Part shown: positions 36,291 to 44,964 of the stretch, in pieces | How the letters are laid out: the number at the start of each line of letters is the position of its first letter | Numbering within the stretch: the stretch's first letter is position 1 | Assembly (NCBI RefSeq): GCF_900103545.1 | Contig: NZ_FNHH01000005.1 | Coordinates: forward strand, 124,001-188,000 | Length of the DNA stretch: 64,000 nucleotides | Reading direction: 5' to 3' | Source: Daejeonella rubra | GTDB taxonomy: Bacteria; Bacteroidota; Bacteroidia; Sphingobacteriales; Sphingobacteriaceae | Position numbers and translations under genes: made by a program | Notes under the pieces: model-generated | The model's input: the letters and a program-made list of their open reading frames with translations, nothing else | Databases searched by the model: none | What the model was told of the DNA's origin: nothing

Positions 36291-38732
36291 ATGAATTTTC
36301 GCCAATTAGGATTTAGTATATTTCTCCTCATTCCCTTAATTGTTTCCGGGCAAACCTCAGCGCAGTATAACTCTGCAGAGATCAAACTCGGACTAAAAAA
36401 GTTGAATGTACTGGGTTCCGCATTATATATTGCGGCGCATCCTGATGATGAAAACACAAGACTGCTGGCATTTCTGGCAAAAGAAAAAAAATATAGAACC
36501 GGCTATCTTTCTCTTACCAGAGGAGATGGGGGCCAAAATCTGATCGGAAATGAGCAATCTGAATTACTGGGACTGATTCGCACCCAGGAATTACTTGCAG
36601 CCAGGCGAACTGATGGTGCTGAACAGTTCTTCTCCCGGGCAATTGATTTTGGATTCTCCAAAAATTCGGAAGAGACCTTTCGTATCTGGGATAAAGAACA
36701 AATTCTGGCAGATGCCGTTTGGGTAATCCGAAAATTCCGGCCTGATGTTATTATTACACGCTTTCCTGAAGATGCACGTGCAGGTCATGGACAGCATGCC
36801 GCATCAGCCATCATCGCCCGTGAGGCATTTTTAGCAGCAGCCGATCCAAAACGTTTTCCTGAACAACTGAAATTTGTTCAGGTCTGGTCGGCAAAGCGCA
36901 TCGTTTGGAACACTTATAATTTTGGCGGATTAAACACCACTTCCGATGATCAGCTAAAGTTGGATGTTGGAGCATTTAACCCATTACTTGGAAAAGGGTA
37001 TGGCGAAATTGCAGCTGAAAGTCGTACAAACCATAAAAGTCAGGGTTTTGGAAGCGCAAAACAACGCGGACAGTCATTTGAATATTTTTCTCATACAAAA
37101 GGCATATCTGCAAAAGCAGATCTTTTCGAAAATATTAATTCAAACTGGAACCGGATTCCGGGAGGCGAAGAAATTGGAAAGATGATCGGTCTTGCCGATA
37201 AGAATTTCAATGCAGACAATCCTTCAGCCTCGGTTCCGGCCATGATCAGTATTCTGAAATCATTGGAAAAATTGCCTGACGGTTATTGGAAAGAGCTGAA
37301 ATCAAAAGAGCTGAAGGATCTGATCGCAGGCGCTGCCGGTCTTTGGTTTGAAACCTATGCTACCCAGCCTGTACATTCATTGGGTGATAGTATAAAACTT
37401 CGGTCTGAGGTTCTTATCCAGTCAGGATTGCCTGTCAGATTCCTTTCTGTTGGAGGGAAATACCAATCTGCAGATCTTAAGAACGGTTTTTCAAAAAGTA
37501 TTGAAGGAAGCATAATTGCAGAATCAATAACAGAACCCTATTGGTTAAAAGAGAAGCATCCCAATGGGATGTTCATGATCAGTGACCAGAACTTGGTTGG
37601 TCACCCCGAGAACCCTGCTCCGGTTCTGATAAATTTCAGTTTCAATATCGCTGGAAAAGAGATCTCCTACCAGCGTCCTGCAGTTTTTAAATATACCGAT
37701 CAGGTTCGTGGAGAGGTATATCAGCCACTGATCATTGCTCCTCCGGTAACGGCAAGTATTGCAGACAAGGCCTATGTTTTTACAGGAAATACTGCTAAAT
37801 TAATACAGATTCAGCTAAAAAGTTATCGCGATAAAAATACAGGAACCGTCATTCCCAACATACCGGCAGGATGGAAAGTTGAGCCTGAAAAAATTGAGTT
37901 CAACTTTGCAAAAAAGGGTGAGGAAAAAGCAGTTCAATTTAAAATAACCCCAAGTGATGGCTCTATTTCGGGGGTATTTGCTCTTAATATCCAAACATCA
38001 CAGGGAAACTTTAACCGCGGCAACAGAGTAATTAATTATGAGCATATCCCACTTCAAACATTATTCCCATTAGCTGAAGCCAGAATTGAACGGGTTGACT
38101 TATTAACAGGAGGAAAAAAAATCGGATATCTTACAGGTGCCGGCGATCTGATTCCAGAATCCTTGCAGCAGATTGGCTATCAGGTCAGTATTCTAACAGA
38201 AGCAGAGATCATGAACACCGATCTGGCACAGTATGATGCTATTATTAGCGGTTTAAGAGCATATAACGTCAATGAACGGTTAAATCTGATGCAGCCAAAA
38301 CTCATGGATTATGTGAACAATGGTGGCACATACCTGGTGCAGTATAATGTGAATAACCCTCTTTTAGTACAAAATATCGGACCCTACCCTTTCAAAATCT
38401 CCCGCGACAGGGTGACAGAAGAAAATGCAGCTGTTACATTTCTAGAAAAAGACCATCCGGTGCTGAACTATCCGAATAAAATCAGTCAAAAAGATTTTGA
38501 TGGCTGGATTCAGGAAAGAGGTTTATATTTCACTACAGACGCTGATGCTAAATACAGTCGTATTTTAAGTATGAACGACCCTGGAGAACCGGCAAAAGAT
38601 GGCTCATTACTGGTAGCGGATTATGGCAAGGGGAGATTTGTTTATACCTCCCTTGTATTTTTCAGGGAATTACCCGCAGGAATACCCGGTGCATACAGAT
38701 TATTTGTAAATTTGATCACTAAAAAAAGATAA
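36291..38732 (+). CDS. Secreted PIG-L/LmbE-family deacetylase with GATase-like C-terminus
   Basis: The 813-residue protein has a signal peptide (1-21) and a PIG-L domain with the metal motif AHPDDE (49-54) and a second His pair in GHGQH (165-169). These enzymes are zinc-dependent N-acetylglucosaminyl deacetylases or amidases. The long C-terminal part includes beta-rich domains and, at about 600-700, KKIGYLTGAGD and DAIISGLRAYN, resembling the GATase-like fold. It heads a compact operon with two tiny membrane proteins and a sodium:solute symporter, suggesting release and uptake of an amino-sugar-type product, which is inference. Confidence 0.88.
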   Translation: MNFRQLGFSIFLLIPLIVSGQTSAQYNSAEIKLGLKKLNVLGSALYIAAHPDDENTRLLAFLAKEKKYRTGYLSLTRGDGGQNLIGNEQSELLGLIRTQELLAARRTDGAEQFFSRAIDFGFSKNSEETFRIWDKEQILADAVWVIRKFRPDVIITRFPEDARAGHGQHAASAIIAREAFLAAADPKRFPEQLKFVQVWSAKRIVWNTYNFGGLNTTSDDQLKLDVGAFNPLLGKGYGEIAAESRTNHKSQGFGSAKQRGQSFEYFSHTKGISAKADLFENINSNWNRIPGGEEIGKMIGLADKNFNADNPSASVPAMISILKSLEKLPDGYWKELKSKELKDLIAGAAGLWFETYATQPVHSLGDSIKLRSEVLIQSGLPVRFLSVGGKYQSADLKNGFSKSIEGSIIAESITEPYWLKEKHPNGMFMISDQNLVGHPENPAPVLINFSFNIAGKEISYQRPAVFKYTDQVRGEVYQPLIIAPPVTASIADKAYVFTGNTAKLIQIQLKSYRDKNTGTVIPNIPAGWKVEPEKIEFNFAKKGEEKAVQFKITPSDGSISGVFALNIQTSQGNFNRGNRVINYEHIPLQTLFPLAEARIERVDLLTGGKKIGYLTGAGDLIPESLQQIGYQVSILTEAEIMNTDLAQYDAIISGLRAYNVNERLNLMQPKLMDYVNNGGTYLVQYNVNNPLLVQNIGPYPFKISRDRVTEENAAVTFLEKDHPVLNYPNKISQKDFDGWIQERGLYFTTDADAKYSRILSMNDPGEPAKDGSLLVADYGKGRFVYTSLVFFRELPAGIPGAYRLFVNLITKKR

Positions 38733-38737
38733 AAAAA

Positions 38738-38920
38738 ATGAAAACCGAAAACACTTCAACAAGCAATAGTATCTATTACATTATTCCGGCTGTATTATGT
38801 GGTGTTTTAACTGCATGCGTGGTATCGGGATCCATAGGCCATATCATTTTAGGAGCGGTATTTGGACTTCTCTCTGCCGGTTTCTGGATCAATGTTGTTC
38901 AGCATAATGAAGAAGCCTGA
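38738..38920 (+). CDS. Small two-helix membrane protein
   Basis: The 60-residue protein has two hydrophobic helices (about 13-33 and 35-54) with short polar ends. It starts 5 bp after the PIG-L stop and overlaps the next 41-residue ORF by 14 nt, so it is translationally coupled. It is not recognised; small membrane proteins beside SSS symporters are known as accessory subunits in other phyla, but homology to those is not shown here. Confidence 0.65.
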   Translation: MKTENTSTSNSIYYIIPAVLCGVLTACVVSGSIGHIILGAVFGLLSAGFWINVVQHNEEA

Positions 38921-39032
38921 TCAGGAACATATTCCTTTTGTTAAGACATGGAACCAGTTTTATTATCTTCTGATAATATGGCTGGTACTATTGATCGTAT
39001 CTTTTTATCTGTTCACTAAAACTTTTGAATGA
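38907..39032 (+). CDS. Very small single-helix membrane protein (41 aa)
   Basis: The ORF starts MKKPDQEHIPF at 38907, inside the end of the 60-residue gene, and ends with TGA overlapping the symporter's ATG (ATGA at 39029-39032). The product has one transmembrane helix (about 20-37, YYLLIIWLVLLIVSFYLF). Overlaps at both ends with tightly coupled genes strongly suggest that it is translated. It may be a small subunit of the adjacent symporter. It is below usual gene-calling length limits. Confidence 0.7.
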   Translation: MKKPDQEHIPFVKTWNQFYYLLIIWLVLLIVSFYLFTKTFE

Positions 39033-40732
39033 GCGGTATAGACTGGATAGTGCTTTTTGCTACCCTTTTTATAATTGTCGCTTATGGCATTTATAAGAGC
39101 CGGGGGACAGAGAATATCGATGGTTACCTGCTTGGGAATAAATCATTTCCATGGTATAGTGTCACCCTTTCTGTGATGGCTACTCAGGCCAGCGCAATTA
39201 CATTTCTTTCTGCTCCGGGACTTGCATTTTCATCCGGGATGGCATTCGTACAATTTTATTTCGGACTGCCTTTGGCTATGATCGTGCTTTGTATTACGTT
39301 CGTGCCCATTTTTCATAAACTAAAGGTTTATACTGCCTACGAATTTCTGGAAAAACGCTTTGACCTAAAAACAAGGGCTCTGACCGCATTCCTGTTTCTT
39401 GTTCAACGCGGCCTTTCGACTGGAATTACCATTTACGCCCCCTCCATCATTCTATCAACCATTCTGGATATTGATACCACTTATACCACACTTTTCATCG
39501 GCGGACTTGTAATTAGTTATACCGTTTACGGGGGGACAAAAGCGGTTTCCTATACTCAAATGCTCCAGATGACCGTCATATTTTCGGGCTTGTTAATTGC
39601 TGGAATTTTAGTCGTTAAGCTGCTTCCTGAGAGTGTTGGATTTGGAAAAGCACTTCAGATAGCGGGTAAAATGGGACGCACCAATGCCATTGATTTTTCC
39701 TTCGACTGGAATAATCAATATACGGTATGGAGTGGCCTGATCGGCGGTTTTTTCCTGCAGTTATCTTATTTCGGAACAGACCAAAGTCAGGTGGGTCGTT
39801 ATCTCACTGGCTCATCTATAGGTCAGAGCCGTTTGGGATTATTGATGAATGGATTGGTAAAGATCCCTATGCAGTTCCTGATCCTGCTTATTGGAGTGCT
39901 TGTTTTTACATTCTATCAGTACCACCAGCCACCAGTTTTCTTCAATAGCTATGAATTAGGAAAATTAGAAAAAAGCGCTTACGGAAAAGATCTTGAGAAG
40001 ATCAAAACAGATTATTCTAATGCCTTTGTTGAGAAACAGGCTGAGATAAACCGGCTCGAACTTGCACTTGATGCTGAGGATGAGACGGCCATTAATACCC
40101 AAAGGACCATTCTGGAAGCAGCGGATAAAAAAACAAAAGCGATCCGGCAGCAGGCAGTTGATTTGATGAAAAAGAACGACCCTGAAGCCGAAACAAATGA
40201 TAATAATTATGTTTTTCTAAGTTTTGTAACACGCTATCTACCACAGGGACTCATTGGATTACTTATTGCGATCATCTTCCTGGCATCTATGGGTTCAACT
40301 GCCAGTGCTTTAAATTCGCTGGCCTCAACAACTGTTGTGGACATTTACAAACGACTGATCAATCAAAACGCTTCAGATGAAAAGTATCTTTCAGTATCCA
40401 GATGGGTCACCATTATCTGGGGATTCTTAAGCATCCTGATGGCATTATATGCGAGTAAAATGGGTAATCTCCTCGAAGCGGTTAATATTTTAGGCTCCTT
40501 ATTCTATGGTACGATACTCGGAATTTTTGTGGTTGCTTTTTACCTGAAAAAGATTGGAGGCTCTGCCACATTCATTGCAGCCATCATCACTGAAGTGATC
40601 GTATTCAGTTGCTGGATGATGGACATCATGGCTTTCCTATGGCTGAATGTGGTAGGATGTGTTCTAGTTGTTCTGATAGCCATGATACTACAGGGATTCC
40701 AAAAAAAGGCATTAGAAAAACCCGCGTTTTAA
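39029..40732 (+). CDS. Sodium:solute symporter (SSS family)
   Basis: The 567-residue protein has about 13 hydrophobic segments and SSS landmarks: GYLLGNKSFPWYSV, SVMATQASAITFLSAPG (the sodium-binding helix 1 region) and the LGSLFYGTILGIF stretch. A charged insertion at about 310-390 (KSAYGKDLEKIKTDY onward) is long for the family and predicted coiled. The substrate is unknown. Coupling to the PIG-L deacetylase suggests uptake of a sugar or amino sugar, by inference. The start is fixed by the ATGA overlap with the 41-residue gene. Confidence 0.92.
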   Translation: MSGIDWIVLFATLFIIVAYGIYKSRGTENIDGYLLGNKSFPWYSVTLSVMATQASAITFLSAPGLAFSSGMAFVQFYFGLPLAMIVLCITFVPIFHKLKVYTAYEFLEKRFDLKTRALTAFLFLVQRGLSTGITIYAPSIILSTILDIDTTYTTLFIGGLVISYTVYGGTKAVSYTQMLQMTVIFSGLLIAGILVVKLLPESVGFGKALQIAGKMGRTNAIDFSFDWNNQYTVWSGLIGGFFLQLSYFGTDQSQVGRYLTGSSIGQSRLGLLMNGLVKIPMQFLILLIGVLVFTFYQYHQPPVFFNSYELGKLEKSAYGKDLEKIKTDYSNAFVEKQAEINRLELALDAEDETAINTQRTILEAADKKTKAIRQQAVDLMKKNDPEAETNDNNYVFLSFVTRYLPQGLIGLLIAIIFLASMGSTASALNSLASTTVVDIYKRLINQNASDEKYLSVSRWVTIIWGFLSILMALYASKMGNLLEAVNILGSLFYGTILGIFVVAFYLKKIGGSATFIAAIITEVIVFSCWMMDIMAFLWLNVVGCVLVVLIAMILQGFQKKALEKPAF

Positions 40733-40775
40733 GAGTCCGATCAATCAATCCATTGAACGATTATGTTCCGGAGAA

Positions 40776-41036
40776 TCAACCGGCAAGTAATAGAATCGTT
40801 AGCCCTATTACAACCAGGCCATGTAATATCATAAGAGCCTTCTGGTAAAGTGGCATTCCATTAGAAAAATTACTAAGATTAAAGGGAACGAATCCCATCG
40901 CTAAAGCAAGAAAAATAATTGCTACTGTCAGATCTTTATTAATCAGATTAATAATTCCAAGCATCAGGAAAATAATATAGATTAATCTATTATGTTTCCT
41001 TGTTTCCGGTTTTATTGAATTTGGAGTTTGTATCAT
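40776..41036 (-). CDS. Small membrane protein of unknown function
   Basis: The 86-residue protein has a polar N-terminus and three hydrophobic segments (about 19-32, 36-50 and 66-85). It is convergent with the symporter gene and downstream of the sigma/membrane protein pair on the minus strand, 44 bp away. No family is recognised. Confidence 0.6.
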   Translation of the reverse strand: MIQTPNSIKPETRKHNRLIYIIFLMLGIINLINKDLTVAIIFLALAMGFVPFNLSNFSNGMPLYQKALMILHGLVVIGLTILLLAG

Positions 41037-41080
41037 CTCTTCTGTTTGTACTGTACTTGTTTGTTAAAATATGACCCGAA

Positions 41081-41698
41081 TTAAAATTCTTCAGATTCCA
41101 GATCTGCAATGTTTTTTTGTAGTAGTATGAGATGCTTACCAAAGCTATGTTTTACCAATATTTTAGCCAGATAATGGCAAGCAGGTATAAAAACAACTAA
41201 TAAAACAATTAGGATCAGTAGCATGTAAGGTCTGGCCATAAAAGCCTCAATTGATTTTGAGGAACCAAGTGCTCCTCCAAGTATGAAACTGCCGGTAATA
41301 CTAAATGGATAAATAAGTAAACCCATCCTTAGGTGTGTTTTAGTCCAGAGTTTAACAGAGTTGTGCTGAGCTTTTAACACTTCCAAAACTGACTGATCAG
41401 CAGAGATCGAGAGATTAATACTTTTATACTGCTTGAAAGCACTTAGGATTCCCCAGATGTGTACGATCAATAGAATAATAATTCCTGCCTTAATTTGCCA
41501 GAAATCAATAATAAAAAATAATACCAGATACAGACAGTTAAAAAAAGTAGCCCACATCATATTGTAGAAAAAGCTTCTTCTGATCATTTTCAAGGGATTA
41601 TTTGAATGCACCCCGCCTATTGCAGGAATATTGAGCAAGGAGGAAAGATCATTATCCTGCAAATAATTCATTTGCTTCCAGTTTTGTTCTGCGTTCAT
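41081..41698 (-). CDS. Membrane protein encoded with ECF sigma factor
   Basis: The 205-residue protein has a cytoplasmic-looking N-terminus of about 45 residues, two hydrophobic pairs (about 48-90 and 125-175) and a charged C-terminus. Its ATG lies 2 bp after the stop of the sigma factor gene, so the two are co-translated. Position suggests an anti-sigma or sigma-controlled membrane protein, but no anti-sigma domain is visible. Confidence 0.65.
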   Translation of the reverse strand: MNAEQNWKQMNYLQDNDLSSLLNIPAIGGVHSNNPLKMIRRSFFYNMMWATFFNCLYLVLFFIIDFWQIKAGIIILLIVHIWGILSAFKQYKSINLSISADQSVLEVLKAQHNSVKLWTKTHLRMGLLIYPFSITGSFILGGALGSSKSIEAFMARPYMLLILIVLLVVFIPACHYLAKILVKHSFGKHLILLQKNIADLESEEF

Positions 41699-41700
41699 TT

Positions 41701-42177
41701 TTATCGTTTTAATAGGTTTGAAATTTGTTCTTTACAACGATGAAGTTTTACCGAAACATGATTATTGGATATCCCCATAAATTCTGCTATTTCATTGTTT
41801 TCATATCCATCCAGGTGCATAGAAACAATCGCCCTATTCGTTTCAGACAATAATCTGATTGCCTGCCGTAGCCGCATTGAATCATCATTATATGTCGAAT
41901 TAGTATCCGTTAGCGGGGAGATGTCATTCAATGAATCTATGTAATCGATCCGGCTTGGCTTCCTTCTTAATGTCAGCAGTGTATTCAGTGAAATCCGGTA
42001 AAGCCAGGTACTGAATTTAGAATCGCCACGAAATGCAGGCCAGCCCTTCCATGCATTTAAGAGTATCTCCTGGTACATATCCTTTTTTTCATCTGCATCA
42101 TTGGCGTAAATACTAACCAGCTTATAAATGATACCCTGATTTTCCTTTATTAGAGTTAAAAATCTATTTTCACTCAC
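41701..42177 (-). CDS. ECF-type RNA polymerase sigma factor
   Basis: The 158-residue protein has region 2 (NAWKGWPAFRGDSKFSTWLYRISLNT) and region 4 (LDGYENNEIAEFMGISNNHVSVKLHRCKEQI) of sigma-70 ECF factors. The start is a GTG. It is coupled to the 205-residue membrane protein. A possible -7 box TAATCTTG lies about 22 bp upstream, with one mismatch. Confidence 0.92.
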   Translation of the reverse strand: MSENRFLTLIKENQGIIYKLVSIYANDADEKKDMYQEILLNAWKGWPAFRGDSKFSTWLYRISLNTLLTLRRKPSRIDYIDSLNDISPLTDTNSTYNDDSMRLRQAIRLLSETNRAIVSMHLDGYENNEIAEFMGISNNHVSVKLHRCKEQISNLLKR

Positions 42178-42294
42178 AGTATAATTTTTTAATTCAAGAT
42201 TAAATTTAAATAGATGGAATTAAATACGAATGCCAACTATACAATAAGTAACAGAAATGCAGAGGAAATTACAAAGGATCGTAAATAATTTCAA

Positions 42295-42339
42295 AAGCCT
42301 GCTAACCCAATGAAAGTTCCATCAGGACAGCAGGCTTAA
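42295..42339 (-). terminator. Possible terminator of the sigma/anti-sigma operon
   Basis: AAGCCTGCT and AGCAGGCTT form a 9-bp stem with a long loop of about 25 nt, followed on the minus strand by TTTT. It lies just after the anti-sigma-like gene. Confidence 0.5.
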
Positions 42340-42366
42340 AAAATTTATTTTTGTGTAACTATTGCT

Positions 42367-42867
42367 TTAATGGTTAGCCTTCGAATTCGGGCGCTTACTT
42401 AAAAATCCATCAAAAAGATATAAGACAATAATTATATCTGTGAAAAAGAAGATATTTATTGTGGTGCTGTTAACATAGTTGGACGTGTCAAATTCAGGCA
42501 ATTTATATTCAGGCATATCCAATCCACTTTGCTGAGTCCAGTCGGTCTGATAAAATAAAACACCAAGCAAAGCAGTGATCGTGATCAGAAAAAATGCTGT
42601 AATTCCATAAATGACCCTTTTATCGATCAGAGACTTGACCGAGCCCGGAACAGGCTCCAACTGGATCTTATCCATTACATTTCTACTGAAACTCATAGAT
42701 GGCTCATCCAGATCCAATGAAGAAACACTTAAATGTATTGACCTTAATTCTTCATACAAGGCCCGGAATTCAGAATCCGATCCGATCAATTGTTTGGTAA
42801 ATTCTCTTTCCTGATCTGTTCCTGTTCCATCCAGATAGTCCCAGATCCTCTGTTCAAGATTGTTCAT
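42367..42867 (-). CDS. Probable anti-sigma factor, single-pass
   Basis: The 166-residue protein has an N-terminal helical region (LEQRIWDYLDGTGTDQER) typical of Bacteroidetes anti-sigma factors without zinc ligands, and hydrophobic segments near 89-107 and 138-154. Its start overlaps the stop of the sigma gene by 4 nt (ATGA), which supports the role. Anti-sigma identity is inferred from context and N-terminal pattern. Confidence 0.7.
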   Translation of the reverse strand: MNNLEQRIWDYLDGTGTDQEREFTKQLIGSDSEFRALYEELRSIHLSVSSLDLDEPSMSFSRNVMDKIQLEPVPGSVKSLIDKRVIYGITAFFLITITALLGVLFYQTDWTQQSGLDMPEYKLPEFDTSNYVNSTTINIFFFTDIIIVLYLFDGFLSKRPNSKANH

Positions 42868-43445
42868 ATTAATTCCCTCACTTCCTGATGTAATATATTT
42901 TCAATTTTTTCTTTCAAACGATGTCTCGCTCTGTGCAGTTTCACTTTTACCGTATTAGCTTCCATTCCCAATGTCTGTCCAATCTCTTCCAGTGATTGTT
43001 CACCCTGGTAAAAAAGAGTTATGATCGCGGCATCATCCGGCAAAAGACGGGAGATCGCTAAATTCACAAAAACCATTTTCGATTTATGTTCCACCTCATT
43101 TGATGACAGATCAGAAACCTGGCTTTCCAGTTGAAGAAGGCTTGATTCATCGTCAATAGATTGAGTATCGAGCCTCTTTTTCCTAAGGAATGTCATGGAG
43201 GTGGTATAAACAATACTATAAAGCCAGGTACTGAATTTGGAGGTCTGCTTAAAGGTATGTAAAGCGCGATAAGCTTTAATAAAGCAATCCTGTGCAATTT
43301 CCTCAGCATCTTCACGGCTTTTTGAAAACCTCAGGGCAAGTGTGAATACAAATCGCTGATGACGCTTGATAAGTTGGGCATAAGCCTGCTTATCACCTTC
43401 CAGCACTTTGCTAATTAACTCTATATCTGATTTATTCTCCTGCAT
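42864..43445 (-). CDS. ECF-type RNA polymerase sigma factor
   Basis: The 193-residue protein shows sigma region 2 (DAEEIAQDCFIKAYRALHTFKQTSKFSTWLYS) and region 4 (GEQSLEEIGQTLGMEANTVKVKLHRARHRLKEKI), close to RpoE-like ECF factors. It heads a two-gene operon with a membrane-anchored anti-sigma candidate. DUF6249 is divergent from it. It is a second ECF factor within 1.3 kb, paralogous in layout to the one at 41701-42177. Confidence 0.94.
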   Translation of the reverse strand: MQENKSDIELISKVLEGDKQAYAQLIKRHQRFVFTLALRFSKSREDAEEIAQDCFIKAYRALHTFKQTSKFSTWLYSIVYTTSMTFLRKKRLDTQSIDDESSLLQLESQVSDLSSNEVEHKSKMVFVNLAISRLLPDDAAIITLFYQGEQSLEEIGQTLGMEANTVKVKLHRARHRLKEKIENILHQEVRELI

Positions 43446-43618
43446 CGATCATCATCTCTGACGCTAGTTTAATGGTAGAGGTTACATCATCTTTTATGAA
43501 TATAAAATTAATTTTTCAGGCAAACGTGTAACCTGATCAGAAAAGTGGTTGTCATAGTTTTCAGATTCAACGATCTGCAAAGAAATTTTTTAATTTTTAA
43601 CCGTATAAACTTAATGTC

Positions 43619-43975
43619 ATGGAATTTTTAATACCAATTTTACTGGGCCTTGGCCTATTCGCTGCCCTATTCGGAATCCGTTATCTGCAGAACAAAGAAA
43701 ACATGCTGATGATCCAGAATGGGATGGATCCCAGTGTGCGCAGGCCAAAAGGTCAGTCATTTACCACATTGAAGGCGGGCTTATTAATGATAGGTTCAGG
43801 ACTTGGCCTGTTTCTGGCATTTGTGCTTGATAACACAGTTTTGAACTTTAATCATGGAGATTTAGGCAATAATGATGAAAATGCTGCTATTTATTTTTCA
43901 CTGATCGCCATATTCGGTGGATTGGGCCTGTTCATCTCACATCTGATCGAGAAAAAAGCAAACGAAGAAAAATAG
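43619..43975 (+). CDS. DUF6249 membrane protein
   Basis: The 118-residue protein has three hydrophobic segments (about 3-21, 52-70 and 88-106) and the family-like segment QNKENMLMIQNGMDP. DUF6249 proteins are frequently encoded beside ECF sigma factors in this phylum; here the gene is divergent from the sigma factor gene with a 173-bp gap. The function is unknown. Confidence 0.8.
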   Translation: MEFLIPILLGLGLFAALFGIRYLQNKENMLMIQNGMDPSVRRPKGQSFTTLKAGLLMIGSGLGLFLAFVLDNTVLNFNHGDLGNNDENAAIYFSLIAIFGGLGLFISHLIEKKANEEK

Positions 43976-43990
43976 AATTGTAATGAGCAT

Positions 43991-44034
43991 AACAAGTCAT
44001 TCACCCTGGATTTGATTCCGGTTGAGTGGCTTGT
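43991..44034. terminator. Imperfect convergent hairpin
   Basis: AACAAGTCATTCACC and GGTTGAGTGGCTTGT pair with several G-U positions between the convergent DUF6249 and thioesterase genes. There is no clear T-run. Confidence 0.35.
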
Positions 44035-44038
44035 AATC

Positions 44039-44461
44039 TTATGTTTTAGGGATTATAGCCACAGTAAGCCTGCTGATACAATTCATTTTACCCCGGTCGT
44101 CATACAGTTTAATATCCCAGACATGGGTTTTACCACCGATATGAATGGGTGTACAAATACCTGTTACAAAGCCTGATTTTACCGGCCGGAGGTGATTTGC
44201 ATTTACCTCCAGACCCACTCCAATATATTTATCAGAATTGATGACCATATTTGAAGCCACACTACCTAATGATTCGGCCAGAACTACCGAAGCGCCTCCA
44301 TGCAGGATGCCATAGGGCTGATGGGTCTTTTCATTGACAGGCATACGGGCTGAAACAGAATCAGGACCAATCTCTGTAAATTCAATTCCTAAAAGATCTC
44401 CAATATGGCCTTTGGGGCGCCCGTTGAGTTCTTCTACCGTATATTCTCTTGACCAGATCAT
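44039..44461 (-). CDS. Hotdog-fold thioesterase (YdiI/PaaI-like)
   Basis: The 140-residue protein has the hotdog landmark LHGGASVVLAES (about 53-64), where the His-Gly pair and the Glu form the catalytic region of YdiI-type acyl-CoA thioesterases. YdiI (MenI) hydrolyses 1,4-dihydroxy-2-naphthoyl-CoA in menaquinone synthesis, but no men genes adjoin it here. The start overlaps the stop of the upstream DinB gene by 4 nt. Confidence 0.88.
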   Translation of the reverse strand: MIWSREYTVEELNGRPKGHIGDLLGIEFTEIGPDSVSARMPVNEKTHQPYGILHGGASVVLAESLGSVASNMVINSDKYIGVGLEVNANHLRPVKSGFVTGICTPIHIGGKTHVWDIKLYDDRGKMNCISRLTVAIIPKT

Positions 44462-44964
44462 AAATATCTTTGCTTCAGAATAGCAGAGTGATGGTTTACG
44501 TGTCCGGCCATAATGAAGATCAAAGCTCTCACACTGATGGGCTTTTCATTTGAAACTCCGGAGCGATCGGTCTCAGCCTCATTAAAGGATCTGATCAGAT
44601 ACATATTTGCCTTTCGCAAAGCTGCAAACTCATCTGCAAGGCTTTCCAAACTCCTGTCTTCAAAGTGAGCATTTGATACATAATTATTCTCATCAAATCC
44701 CGGCAAGGGAGTAGTATCATTACGGGCAATGCGTAAGGCACGATAAGACATTATTCGCTCAGTGTCAATCACATGGCCTGCCAGTTCCTTTATCGTCCAC
44801 TTACCTTCAGCATAGGCAAATGAAGCCTTTTCCTGAGGGATATTCTTTAACAGAGCAGTAAATGAATCGATTTGATGTTCGAGTTCTGACAAAACATCAT
44901 CGCTTACAGTATCGACATATCCTTTATAAAAAAGGGGAAATTCTTCAGCTTGTGGTCGCTTCAT
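44458..44964 (-). CDS. DinB-family metal-dependent protein
   Basis: The 168-residue protein has WTIKELAGHVIDTERIMSYRALR with the first metal His and GHVNHHSAILKQRYL at the C-terminus with the remaining His residues, as in DinB/YfiT-like proteins. It overlaps the thioesterase by 4 nt and the upstream kinase gene by 20 nt, so three genes share a transcript. The function is unknown. Confidence 0.88.
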   Translation of the reverse strand: MKRPQAEEFPLFYKGYVDTVSDDVLSELEHQIDSFTALLKNIPQEKASFAYAEGKWTIKELAGHVIDTERIMSYRALRIARNDTTPLPGFDENNYVSNAHFEDRSLESLADEFAALRKANMYLIRSFNEAETDRSGVSNEKPISVRALIFIMAGHVNHHSAILKQRYL

